Assembly (NCBI RefSeq): GCF_000835495.1
Contig: NW_015622543.1
Coordinates: 3,832,619 to 3,896,618, forward strand
Direction: 5' to 3'
From: Cladophialophora immunda
Taxonomy: Eukaryota; Ascomycota; Eurotiomycetes; Chaetothyriales; Herpotrichiellaceae
DNA length: 64,000 nucleotides
Each line of letters starts with the position of its first letter. Positions within the stretch are counted from its first letter, which is position 1. Positions 1-9,776 of this stretch are shown piece by piece. The position numbers and the translations under genes are program-made. The notes under the pieces are model-generated. The model worked only from the letters and a program-made list of their open reading frames with translations. It had not been told where the DNA came from and did no database searches.

Positions 1-578
1 CGTTGGAGGGCGTCCCTTGGGGTTTCTTCATCGCAAACTCCCCCGCCTACGCCAGTGAGATTGTCCCCCTCGTCCTTCGAGGTGCCTGCACGGCGAGTCT
101 GCAGATGGCCTGGTCTGTCGGGCAAATCATCGTCGCCGCGGCCACGTATGGCTACAACAAGCGCAACGACCAGTGGGCCTGGCGAGTGCCTCTGGCGTTG
201 CAGTGGATCTTCCCCGTGAGTGCCCTCCTGTTCAGATGCTTCGATCTGGCAAAGCTGACTCGTCCCAGACGCCCCTCTTGATTCTCATCTTCCTCGGGCC
301 CGAATCTCCATGGTGGCTGGTTCGTCGTGGACGCAAGAAGGAAGCCCTTCGCTCCATCAAGCGTCTCGGCACCGAGTCCACGGAGCACGCTGAACAGACA
401 CTCGCAATGATGGAACGAACCGTCGAGATCGAGCTGCGCCAGGGTGGTGCTCCCACGCTCCTCGACCTTTTCAAGGGCACCGATCTTCGACGGACGATCA
501 TCATCTGCTTAATGTACGCCTCGCAGAATTTTGCAGGTAACCTGATTGCCAACCAGGCGACTTTCTTCTTCGAACGTA

Positions 579-656
<78 letters not shown>

Positions 657-1281
657 ACAGCTTTCAAAACATACACGGGCTGACTGCTCTGTTGATTTAG
701 AGGCCGGGATCTCGACCGACAAGGCTTTCGAGCTCAATCTGATCAACTCGTGTCTCCAATTCTGCGCGAACGCGGGCTCTTGGTTCCTCACTGCCTGGTT
801 CGGCCGCCGGACCATCTACCTCTGGGGCACGGCCACCAACATCACCCTGCTCTTTGTGCTGGGCATCTGCGCCTCCGTGGGCCAGAACAGCGCGACCAAC
901 TACGCCCAGGCCGTGCTGGGCATCCTCATCTCCTTCGTCTTCGCCGGCTGCATGGGCCCGATCTCGTACACCATCATCGCCGAGACGTCCTCGGTGCGCC
1001 TGCGCGCGCTGAGCACCGGCGTCGGGCGCGCCGCGTACTACGTCGCCGAGATCCCCATGATCTACCTCGCCTCCAAGATGCTCAACCCGACCGGGTGGAA
1101 CCTCGCGGGCAAGTGCGGCTACGTCTGGGGGGGCACCGCGTGCGTCTGCTGGGTCATGGCCTTCTTCTTCCTTCCCGAGCTCAAGCACCGCTCGTACCGC
1201 GAGAGCGATATCTTGTTCAATCGCAGGATTCCCGCCCGGAAGTTCAAGGCGACCGTCATCGACGTCAAGGACAACGAATAA
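1..1281 (+). CDS. MAL-type alpha-glucoside:H+ symporter (MFS sugar transporter), 5'-truncated by window edge
   Basis: This is the C-terminal two thirds of a plasma-membrane sugar porter. The reading frame enters at base 3 and has three exons: to 215, 269-575 and 701-1281, with introns 216-268 and 576-700; joining them keeps the frame. The sequence shows the sugar-porter motif PESPWWLVRRGR after TM6, the late helices, and a C-terminal tail with PARKFKAT. The PESPWW form and the PARKFK tail are typical of fungal maltose/alpha-glucoside permeases (MAL31/AGT1 group), so maltose-like substrates are inferred rather than proven. Intron 2 carries a long TC repeat. A cytosolic GH13 alpha-glucosidase lies 8.5 kb downstream on the same strand. 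The start codon and first helices are outside the window. Confidence 0.9.
584..652. repeat. TC dinucleotide microsatellite inside intron 2 of the sugar transporter
   Basis: About 34 perfect TC units fill the middle of the 125-nt intron 576-700. The tract is polypyrimidine on the sense strand and lies upstream of the acceptor at 699-700. Its length probably varies between strains. Confidence 0.97.
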
Positions 1282-1842
1282 AATCGGGCTTGGGGCGGTC
1301 GATGGGAAGAGAAGCGAGAACACTTTGCGAGCGTTCTCTGGGTATAATGGCGGTCAAGGAAGATTGCATTTCGGTTCAATTGTGACATGGACATTTGAAA
1401 GGGATGCTTGAGGACCGGGAGTCTGCAGTATATGGGTGGCATTGTTTCTACTTTCTAAGGAAAGAGAGCTGCGTAGGTATGAATTAAGAGTGTTCCTGGA
1501 ACACGAAGTGTCTGTATCGAAGTTGACTTCGAGCGAAAGCTTCATCAAGTCGAGTACCGTGCCACGGGTAGCCAGCTACGTATTAAGTAAGGCGTATACT
1601 CGCTAGATTCTCTAGAACGGAAAAACAAAACGTATTATTCAAGGTGCGTTCGACCCTTGGGGTTGAGGCTGTCGTCGATTCATGACATTCTCTTTGCCAA
1701 CCAAAGGAAACAAGTCGGAAGTTGTGGCACGTACAGCGTATTTCTGCGCTCTTTCTCACCAACAGTCCCAGCTCTTTCGAAGTGAACTGGAAGGAAATGT
1801 ATATCTGCCGACACAAGTCCAGGCAGTAGATTCTGAAATCCT
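1282..1842. other. Convergent intergenic region
   Basis: This stretch lies between the ends of the sugar transporter (+) and the F-box gene (-). I see only short antisense shadows and presumed 3' untranslated sequence, and no RNA gene or repeat. Confidence 0.6.
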
Positions 1843-3507
1843 TCAACCGACACTCGACGACTCCTCCATCTCGATATCACTGTCCTCCTCGGCATCAAAG
1901 TCATAGTCTTCGTCGAATTCGGGCCCTTCGGGGTCCTCAACCGGTGTAGGATGGTCTTCCGGCACCCATTCGGAGAGATCGGAGTAGTTTGACAGATTAT
2001 CGTCTTCAGCACCATCCCCCCTAGCTCCCTCCGACGCGTAGAATGGTCTCCAAATCCGGCCGTCGAAAGGGTTCCGTCCACCATGGTTGATAAAGTCAAG
2101 GATGGCATCACTCGAAACGCGAGACGGCACTTGGGCTGTCTCTCGACGCGGTGTGCTCTCTTCAAAGTCTCTGTTGTCGTGATCCCAGGGGCTGATCAGT
2201 TCGAACGAGTCGAGGTAAAACTCGGGGGTTTCCCACCACGTTTGCACCAGGTCTTGCCACCGTCCCCTGAGATACGGTCGTCTCAGGACAAGGTGTCTCA
2301 GCTTGGGTTGCATGAACAGCCAAGCACATATCTGCTCGCTCGTGAAGTCGACTTCCTCGAAGACAACCGTGTGGAGCTCCGGGAACGCGACAAACGGCAG
2401 TATGTTTTCTCGAGAAACGTCTCGGTCGCCGAACGGAATGCCCCAGTGGCTGTTTTGTATCGTCCAGTCGCTCACCGGAGAGCGCAGCACCCAGGGTGAC
2501 GTGAGGCATATCTCGAGCCGCCTCAGCTGCGATGCCCTGGCCAGTGCTTCGGCCAGGATGGCTGCCTGGGGCACTGCCACCCCCGGAGAACTCATATCCA
2601 CTTCGAGGCAGAGACTTAACACTGTCAGGTTTTGGAAACCATTCACCAGGACATTATCCTCGGATTCCGGTGGGTGGAGGTATATGCCCCGCTTGACGAA
2701 GAGATCGCTGCCCCGTCGGATCTCGAGGTGTCGTATACCACCAGTGTTTGAATCCTGGTCACTCAAGGCACGCCAGACGCCCATGAATCCGTGCGATGGC
2801 CAGTCCCGCGTGTCTGGTTGAAGGCACGATCTCAAGGCGCGGTCTGGCAGAGGGAAGACGTTTCTCAGACGTTGGAGAGCTCCTGTGCGTTCTATCCGCG
2901 AAGAATCCAACGCTGTACAACCAGCGTCAGCCTCGACGCAGATAACACGATGCAGATTTGGGAGGTGCGGAAACGCTTCGCAGAAGGCTTCATAGAGGCG
3001 CTGAGGGCTTTGCAGGCGGGCGTTTTCGGCGTACAACTCCTTGACTGCTTGGATCATAGCTTGGATCTCGTCTTCACTCGCCTCCTGCTCCACGTCGACC
3101 AATGTAACACCGCTCGGCAGATATACCACGTCCGGGTCTCCTTCTGAGGATTGCATCCCCTGTCTCGACATTGCAATGAACTCGGCAATCGTTCTGGTCA
3201 AGTATTGCATCCTTCTCTTCCTCCATGTCGGCCGATCTTCGACAGTCCAGGAGCGTTGATCGTCGACAACGAGGTCAAAGTTGAACTCCTGATACTGAAG
3301 CTCCTCTACAGCCAGGCAGAGCGTAGGGTGACGACTAATGTTGTGAAGCCGATCCAGAGTGAGACATGAAACGCAGACCGTTCGGAACAAGACAGGACCA
3401 GCTTTGCTCGACAAGGCCCTGTTCACTAGGCGAACGGCCTGCAAGTCCTCACACTCCAAGAAGGAGAGGACGTGCACCAAGACCTCCAGGGGAAATTGGT
3501 TGAGCAT
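1843..3507 (-). CDS. F-box protein, fungal, acidic C-terminus
   Basis: The predicted protein has 554 aa and one exon. The N-terminus fits an F-box (FPLEVLVHVLSFLECEDLQ, then an R-LVNR core), the Skp1-binding module of SCF ubiquitin ligases. The frame is open further upstream to 3558, but that extension has no ATG, so the ATG at 3507 directly before the F-box is preferred. The middle resembles the poorly conserved leucine-rich region of many fungal F-box proteins, with phrases such as LRRLEICL and LRHLVLRRPYL. The last 60 residues are strongly acidic (runs of D/E around DEDYDFDAEEDSD). The substrate cannot be predicted. Fungal F-box families are large and lineage-specific. Confidence 0.85.
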   Translation of the reverse strand: MLNQFPLEVLVHVLSFLECEDLQAVRLVNRALSSKAGPVLFRTVCVSCLTLDRLHNISRHPTLCLAVEELQYQEFNFDLVVDDQRSWTVEDRPTWRKRRMQYLTRTIAEFIAMSRQGMQSSEGDPDVVYLPSGVTLVDVEQEASEDEIQAMIQAVKELYAENARLQSPQRLYEAFCEAFPHLPNLHRVICVEADAGCTALDSSRIERTGALQRLRNVFPLPDRALRSCLQPDTRDWPSHGFMGVWRALSDQDSNTGGIRHLEIRRGSDLFVKRGIYLHPPESEDNVLVNGFQNLTVLSLCLEVDMSSPGVAVPQAAILAEALARASQLRRLEICLTSPWVLRSPVSDWTIQNSHWGIPFGDRDVSRENILPFVAFPELHTVVFEEVDFTSEQICAWLFMQPKLRHLVLRRPYLRGRWQDLVQTWWETPEFYLDSFELISPWDHDNRDFEESTPRRETAQVPSRVSSDAILDFINHGGRNPFDGRIWRPFYASEGARGDGAEDDNLSNYSDLSEWVPEDHPTPVEDPEGPEFDEDYDFDAEEDSDIEMEESSSVG

Positions 3508-4620
3508 CTTTTGCGAGAGATTGGCAAGACATGGTATATAGAGACGCGAGGAAGACAAGGTCGAAATTCCGCGGTTTAAATAGGTCGCGCAGACAGGCAG
3601 CGATCAGGCAACCAGAACGATTTCGGCGCAGATATAGGCCCCCAAAAGTTGCCTTTTCTTGTCTTCGCCTTTTCGCCCCCGACGCAGCTATCCCACCTTG
3701 ACAACTTCAGCCTTGTCGGAGTCGCGTCGATACATCACTTGCTGCGTTGAGGGCCACGAGGGCCGGCCCGTTCCATCCTCATCCACATCCTCCTCTTGCA
3801 TGCTATGTGGATAGTGAGTGAAGCAGTAATTCTGTACAGCCCCAAAGATGAGCCGCTGAGGGAGCTGGAGATCACGGTGGTGTGAAAGCGATGGCGGCTT
3901 TTGATCCCATACTGAGAGGTTGTAGATGGCTTCTCTGGTGATAGAGTTGGTTTCCAGGTATAATGGCACAGACACACGCACCGAGGTATGTATTTGTTAG
4001 AGCCAGCTGAACCGCAACCTGGTCATGCAACTTAAATCCGCAAGAACTCGCCACATATATTGGCTTCTAAGGTATCCCTTGCTCTCAGGATCTAATATCA
4101 TCCGGTTCAGCCTCTCAGCGGCCGCAACTGGGCTGTGCAGTTCCCCAGTGGCCCCCTGACAAGCTCCGAGCTTACCAGTGTTAAATAGCACATACCTAAC
4201 TTCCTTCTCTTTTTCCTTAACAGGAGCACAACTCATTTTCACTCTTGTGAGAAAACACATGAGCTGTCCCTCTGTGCATCGTCACATCTCTTGAAGACGG
4301 GGCTGGCTTCCTGGTCGGGATTCGCGCCCAAAAAAAAGGTGGCGTCTGCTCAGCCACCGCCACCAGTAAGGGGGCAGCTCTTCTGTTCATCTGTCTGCCT
4401 TGTGGCCCAGTTGATGAGTTTTGACTCGTTATGAAGTTGGCCAGTCTTTTGAGGCTGGCAGCAAGGGGCACCCGCTAGCAGGCCTGTGGTCTCCATTCAA
4501 ATATGGCTGGTGAGGCTGTCGGTCTCTTCTTGTTCGAGACTCTCTCATATTTTTAAGTCGAGTCCTCCTCCACCAGACTGAGCGCCTCTTCGTCGTCTCA
4601 GTCCTGGGAACATCATCAGA
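3508..4620. other. Divergent promoter region between F-box gene and orphan membrane gene
   Basis: About 1.1 kb with no convincing gene. Several ORFs of 60-97 codons on the minus strand lack coding character. It holds an A-run near 4330 and a GC-rich patch near 4143-4157. It must contain both 5' regions. Confidence 0.5.
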
Positions 4621-6477
4621 ATGCATCAACTGCTATTGCTGATTCTTGCCTTCGCGCAGCTTACAGCGGTTCCCATCTGCCATGCTGCAGTCATCAAGAC
4701 TCAAGGGGATGTCAACATGACGATCGAGGCACCTCCAGGATCGAGATATATTCCTAACGAAAATCTTCTTTGTACGCCGTCCACGTGGAAGTCGGTACTG
4801 TTGTTCTTTTCCGCCAATTATTTTACCCATATCGCCACGGTCAGATCTATCCCTGGAGAGTCAATGATTAAGACCGCTGGTGCACTGCTGATGGCCCTGA
4901 TCTTTCCGACTTCTGGCATGATAAGAGGCCTCACTGCGATCATCAAATGCCCCATACGCTGTAAAACGCCGCTCGAAAAAGCGTGCAAGGCCGGGGCGCT
5001 GTGTGTCGTCGTGCGTAACAGTAAATGGAGGCCACAGGATGGAGACATTGTAAAAGATTTACAACTTGCGACTGAAAAACCACCATTTGGGCACCATGAC
5101 GGGTCAGAGCAGACATCGCAAGTTGAGTTGAGTGAATACACAGACCTCATCCAGCACTTCTTTACAACATCCTCACCGAAGCCTGAAAATGCGCCGGTAG
5201 AGGCAAATCCAGATGCCACACAAGTGGGATTCAGAGCCCTGCAGGTCAACTCGACCATGAACCCTGCGTCCAATCCGGCTGAAGCTGTGAGAGCCACAAC
5301 GCCAACATCCACCATAGCTGAAGCGAGTCACACGAGAAGCGAGATTCTCAACTTCCGAGTTGTCGGCGACGAGGAATACCTTAATGAAGAGAACTCGTTC
5401 ATGCCGGTTACGCACTGGTATGATCTTACAAGCCGCATCGTTCATGGCAATTGTAACTTGCCGCCTGGTTATTCATTGGCAATACTACCCGGAGACGCTT
5501 CAACGTGCCAGCGTGTGAGTGCCAGCCTTGGGAGCTCGCAAGGAGATATCCATCACGCTGATGCGGTTGCCATGTCATACAGCTATGCGAAGAGCGTCTT
5601 CGCAGTGTTTCAAACTGTTTATGCCGGGTTCACCTTGTACGAGAGCCGAGGCGAGCAAATCACCAGGTTTGGGTACGCGGCTTTTGGCCTCACCGTGACG
5701 CCTTATCTCGTAATGTCCATCATCAATCTTCTCGGCAATATCTTGACACCGCACTTTGATGCAGTGTATCTGATGAGAGATGACGTGATGGACGAGGCCG
5801 AACGACGAACAGGAATCAAATTCGACCGAGTGGTTGGCCGGATGAGAGGTATACAAAATCCTAAATCAGTGAACGTGGTATTTCGCAACGGTCAATCTGA
5901 TGGAACAAGCAGCGACAACGATCTCATGATCATTCACAAGCTTCAGGCCGAGGAGCACCTCTGCTCGTCCGAGGAGAACTATGACGAGAAAGTCGCTCGA
6001 ATCGACGACAGCGTTGCTCCATTGAAGATCCGATCCCAGGCACATCGTCCAACGCCGACTGTGCGAACAAATCCACAAGCCTCGCCCGAAGACAGACTTC
6101 TCAACTCTTCCTTGGGAACTGCAGATCTGGAACACGAGAGAGGAGTTATAGTGCCTGTTAGTAACTCTATCGGAATGGGTGGAGTTGTACGGGAATGGAA
6201 TCTAATATTCTGTGGGGCCATCGTGGTCTCTGCCATTCCCATTGCGGTCATGGGCATCATGACGCATTTCCATGAAGGCGAGAGCACTCATGCCCAACGA
6301 GTCTGGATCATGACGTGGCTGGTATTTGGGATCGTGTTTGGAGACGAGCGCTTTCTTGTGGGGGCGGTTGTTCAGGACCCGACTGCGAGGTGGATATACG
6401 CGCCTCCGGCCATCGGTGGGTTTGTGGTTGTCGCTCAGATGTTGGTTGCCTACGGTTCATGCCGGCAGCTCTTCTAA
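4621..6477 (+). CDS. Orphan polytopic membrane protein with signal peptide
   Basis: A 618-aa intronless ORF that I do not recognise. Residues 1-22 look like a cleavable signal peptide (a leucine-rich core ending near CHA). Hydrophobic segments follow around 57-75 and 80-100, then a hydrophilic section to about 320, two more helices near 325-375, a charged loop of about 140 residues, and three helices between about 525 and 612. Sequons such as NMT and NST occur in the first hydrophilic section. The extracellular/cytosolic arrangement is inferred. No catalytic motif or transporter signature is visible. It is probably a fungal-specific surface or endomembrane protein. The ATG at 4621 starts the signal peptide directly. 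Confidence 0.75.
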   Translation: MHQLLLLILAFAQLTAVPICHAAVIKTQGDVNMTIEAPPGSRYIPNENLLCTPSTWKSVLLFFSANYFTHIATVRSIPGESMIKTAGALLMALIFPTSGMIRGLTAIIKCPIRCKTPLEKACKAGALCVVVRNSKWRPQDGDIVKDLQLATEKPPFGHHDGSEQTSQVELSEYTDLIQHFFTTSSPKPENAPVEANPDATQVGFRALQVNSTMNPASNPAEAVRATTPTSTIAEASHTRSEILNFRVVGDEEYLNEENSFMPVTHWYDLTSRIVHGNCNLPPGYSLAILPGDASTCQRVSASLGSSQGDIHHADAVAMSYSYAKSVFAVFQTVYAGFTLYESRGEQITRFGYAAFGLTVTPYLVMSIINLLGNILTPHFDAVYLMRDDVMDEAERRTGIKFDRVVGRMRGIQNPKSVNVVFRNGQSDGTSSDNDLMIIHKLQAEEHLCSSEENYDEKVARIDDSVAPLKIRSQAHRPTPTVRTNPQASPEDRLLNSSLGTADLEHERGVIVPVSNSIGMGGVVREWNLIFCGAIVVSAIPIAVMGIMTHFHEGESTHAQRVWIMTWLVFGIVFGDERFLVGAVVQDPTARWIYAPPAIGGFVVVAQMLVAYGSCRQLF

Positions 6478-7496
6478 TTGAAGGGTGTTGGCTGGGGCTT
6501 TTATGAACCCGCGAGGATGCGGTGCGATGTAGCCAGAGGTTGGTGAGGTCAAGGACTTAAGCATGACTTTTATGAATGCCCAGGGGTGCCAGGATGCGGC
6601 ATCAGGGCTCTGCAGTGGGTTGGCACAGCCCACGGTGTTATTCAAGGACGGAGAAAATCCCACGGACAACTACAGAGGGTTGGAATTTCCCAGGACGTTG
6701 AGGTCGTGAGATTGTCAACTCGACAGTTGGGCATTCAGCTAGGGCATCTCCCGGTATCGGAATATCCTTGTTCCGACCAATATTCGAATCCCATTCCTCA
6801 ACACTGTCAGTTTCCTCTTAAACAATGAATAGGATGCACGTCCGACTATAATTCTTCATGTCTCGTATCTGAAACTATCATAAATATCACTAGCTCCATG
6901 AGCAATGTGCTCACAGGGTCATCTCCGGTCAGCCAAGGCTCCTGGAAACGTGATACGCAGTGCCTGATGAACTAGGCCTCACGACTCATATATTTGCAGA
7001 CCCATCTTATCTTCAACGTCAAAAGCTGACAAGACTTTAGGAGATGTTTAAGAATCTACGATTTCGCACCTGGAGATGTCAGTCGTGCTTCCACATCGCG
7101 TCTGCAGTCCAAGGGCATCCAGATAATCGCCGTGCAATACTGTGACTCTGTGACACGATATGTGCGATACACTCGCAAGATGACATCATGTCAACAAGAG
7201 TCACAACGTCACGACTTTTTGCCTTTGATGCCAAAAACTGACGCCCTAGTTCTTAGGTATGCTCGAGAGCTGTCAAATGGGTGCTCATTTCCCCCAAACC
7301 CACAGACTTTAAGCCTCGAGTCTTCCTCATTGGAGATGCGGCCAGATGAAGCGTTTGACTCAACAGAAGAAGATCCCTTGCTTGGCCTAGTGCACCCGTG
7401 GCAAGACCGTCCATCACCCTGTCTTATGTCTGCGAATTTCTTGCCTTGAAGAAGCGACGGTCCATGTTTCAAGAGGACCTCTGCAGACCCTGAAGC
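6478..7496. other. Intergenic region
   Basis: About 1 kb between the orphan membrane gene and the SNG1-like gene. No ORF with coding character, no repeat and no RNA gene were recognised; it presumably holds the SNG1-like promoter. Confidence 0.5.
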
Positions 7497-9089
7497 ATGG
7501 AAGGAAACGGCTCAGATCATACCCTACAGTCAGAACGTGCAGAAGACGAACAATTAGAGAAGCAATGCAAAGATTCGGGGCATGAGAAGGACGAGAACCA
7601 AGCGCTGCGTGGGACTAGCGGCGATGAAGAAAGGAATTCACCAGAAATTCCTCCGTTGCCAGTCGGCCTTTTCGACCCATCACTAAAGGGTGTACGCAAA
7701 GAAGTCGCGAAGAAGTGGGCCCTTACAGTCCTGATACTCTTCTGCTTCATCCTTTGCGTTCTGTCCCTCTACTGGGCCGTTTTATTCCATGTGCCGCAGA
7801 ACTTGTCAGCCCTGACCGTGGCCGTGGTCAGCTTCGATGGTCGCTTTTCGCCCTTTGAAGGTACGACACCTTTGGTTGGGGACGCCGTCAAGCAGCCTGC
7901 ACGAGAACAAGCCTCGCTCCCTGCTTATGCACTAAGCTACAGGGTCGAACCTCCAGAGAAATATGGTGGCGACCCTATCGCAGTGAGACAAGCTGTCTAC
8001 GATGAGCATGTCTGGGCGGCCATCATTGTCAATGCCAACGCAACGGTACTTCTTCAACGCGCTGTCGCCAGTGGAAATTCCAGCTACTCACCGCTTGGCG
8101 GCGGTCAGATATTCGTCAACTCAGCCCGAGATGAAACCACTTATGCCAACTACATCAACCCTCAATTGTTCGAATTCAGAGTTAACGTGGTGGCAATGTT
8201 TGGAGAACAGTGGAACAGTGGATCACGAACGTCCTGTCCAACACATCGCTAGACGCGGGCACGTACTCTCATGCGCGGCAAGCATTGAACCCGGCAATTG
8301 GCTTCTCCTCGTTCGATCTCCGGCCCTTCGCACCTGCACAGGCCACACCGGCCGTTACAATCGGCCTCATCTACCTCATCATCATTGCGTTCGTCTCCTT
8401 CTCCTTTTTCCTCCCGGTTTACACCAAGTTTCTCATCCCGAAGTGCCACCCTCCCCTACACTTTTGGGCACTGGTTCTCTTCCGTCTCTTCATGACGACG
8501 GCTGCTTATCTCTTGATGTCCCTGGCTTATTCGCTGGTGTCACTGGCGTTCCTCATCCCCTTTTCCAATAAGTATCCGCACAACGATACCACGATGGCAA
8601 AAGACCCAGATGCTTACGGACACGCAACATTTGTGGGGTATTGGATGCTGAACTGGGTGGGAATGTATGCATTGGGTTTGGCTAGTGAGAACGTCACAAT
8701 GATTATTGGTCAGCCGTGGACTGCTTTGTGAGTTTCCGGTTCCCTCTCGTCGTATCCCGTGCACATATCAATGCTAACCATCTTACCTAAGGTGGCTCAT
8801 CTTCTGGGTCATCTCCAACGTCTCAACTGCCTTTTATGCGATCTCCTTGGCACCGGGCTTCTTTCAGTTCGGCTATGCCTGGCCCTTGTATCGTATTGTC
8901 AACGCCAGCCGCACGATCCTATTTGATACACATAGTCGGATTGGTCTGAATCTTGGCGTGCTGCTTGCATGGCGCGCAGTGAATATTTTGCTATTCCCTT
9001 TCCGCTGTGTCTTTATGCGCTGGAAGACCAACAAGGAATTGATGAGAACGAGCCGTCGCAGGAAAATACAATATTTGGTAGATGGGTAG
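7497..9089 (+). pseudogene. SNG1-like (DUF3533) membrane protein, frameshifted by an 8-bp tandem duplication
   Basis: The two open segments together match the SNG1/DUF3533 family (nitrosoguanidine-resistance protein and relatives): a cytosolic N-terminus, one TM helix near residue 85-105 (YWAVLFHVPQNLSAL), a large non-cytosolic domain with NxT/S sequons, then several C-terminal helices. The N-terminal frame runs from ATG 7497 to a stop at 8250-8252 (251 aa). The C-terminal frame continues in another phase from about 8205, crosses a normal intron (8728-8791, GTGAGT, branch GCTAAC) and ends at 9089. The frames change at a tandem duplication of an 8-bp unit (8205-8220). No intron fits there. Everything downstream is still open and well coded, so the lesion is recent, strain-specific or a sequencing/assembly error. 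Confidence 0.75.
8205..8220. repeat. 8-bp tandem duplication (GAACAGTG x2) causing frameshift
   Basis: Two adjacent perfect copies of GAACAGTG occupy 8205-8212 and 8213-8220, followed by GA, the start of a third copy. One copy is exactly what separates the two reading frames of the SNG1-like gene, so the duplication itself is the frameshift. Confidence 0.9.
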
Positions 9090-9776
9090 ACCTAGAGCCT
9101 CATCCAGAAGCCACAACCTACGACTCTTCTGCTGAAGGATTCTTCGATATTGCCATCGCCCACTCTACCGTCTCCGAGCGGAGCAGATTCCCATCATGGA
9201 GATAGCGGCGTCTTACGAGAGTTGTTTGCCTTTGGGCGGCCAAACTCTCGGACAAATTCTGTCTCGACCTCCCCGCATCTTCGTCCAGAGTCCAGATGGA
9301 CCTTGAGAATCGACGGCGTCGTCGCGTGCCTCGCATCTCTTCCCTTCTCAGACAAGTTCAGCCATCTCCAAATCCTACCTTGACAATCTTAACCGCTTCA
9401 ACGGCTGATGTGCGAAGCCTAGAATTGCTGTACGCGTGACCGCAGCATATACCACCAGCGCCTCCTTGCCCCTTCGAGTTTCTCCGAATAAAAGTTCGAT
9501 GGCGACGTGATGATCTCAAGGTTTGCCCTGAAGGCAGAGCTCACCTAGGACTCATCGAGAAGGCGGTCCGTCGTTCTTCGTGGCTCTTGCCATTTGCTTA
9601 AAAGGTATTTGCCGCGTATCTCCAACTTTCAGTCACTTTGTTCTGAAGACTGTGCCGTCTCTCGCTATTGTGCTTTCGATATTTTCTTTTCCTTTCTCTC
9701 GCCTTATCTCTCCCTGTACACTCTAACTGCAGAAGTTTCATCAAACCCTCAGTCTTTGAAGTCGTTGATTTAGGAC
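9090..9776. other. Intergenic region, promoter of the GH13 gene
   Basis: About 690 bp. Short plus-strand ORFs after 9090 continue past the SNG1-like stop in other frames without recognisable family features. A pyrimidine-rich stretch (about 9680-9715) precedes the ATG at 9777, as is common in fungal leaders. Confidence 0.5.

Noticed and set aside
697..1323. 208-codon minus ORF opposite the sugar transporter
   Set aside because: Antisense shadow of a conserved transporter exon in GC-rich DNA.
4143..4157. 15-mer CCCCAGTGGCCCCCT shared exactly with 36860-36874, both in divergent promoters
   Set aside because: In 64 kb about two repeated 15-mers per strand are expected by chance (n squared / 2 / 4^15), more for GC-rich words, so the match alone is not significant.
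6780..6795. TTCGAATCCC resembling a tRNA B box
   Set aside because: No matching A box or cloverleaf could be found upstream.
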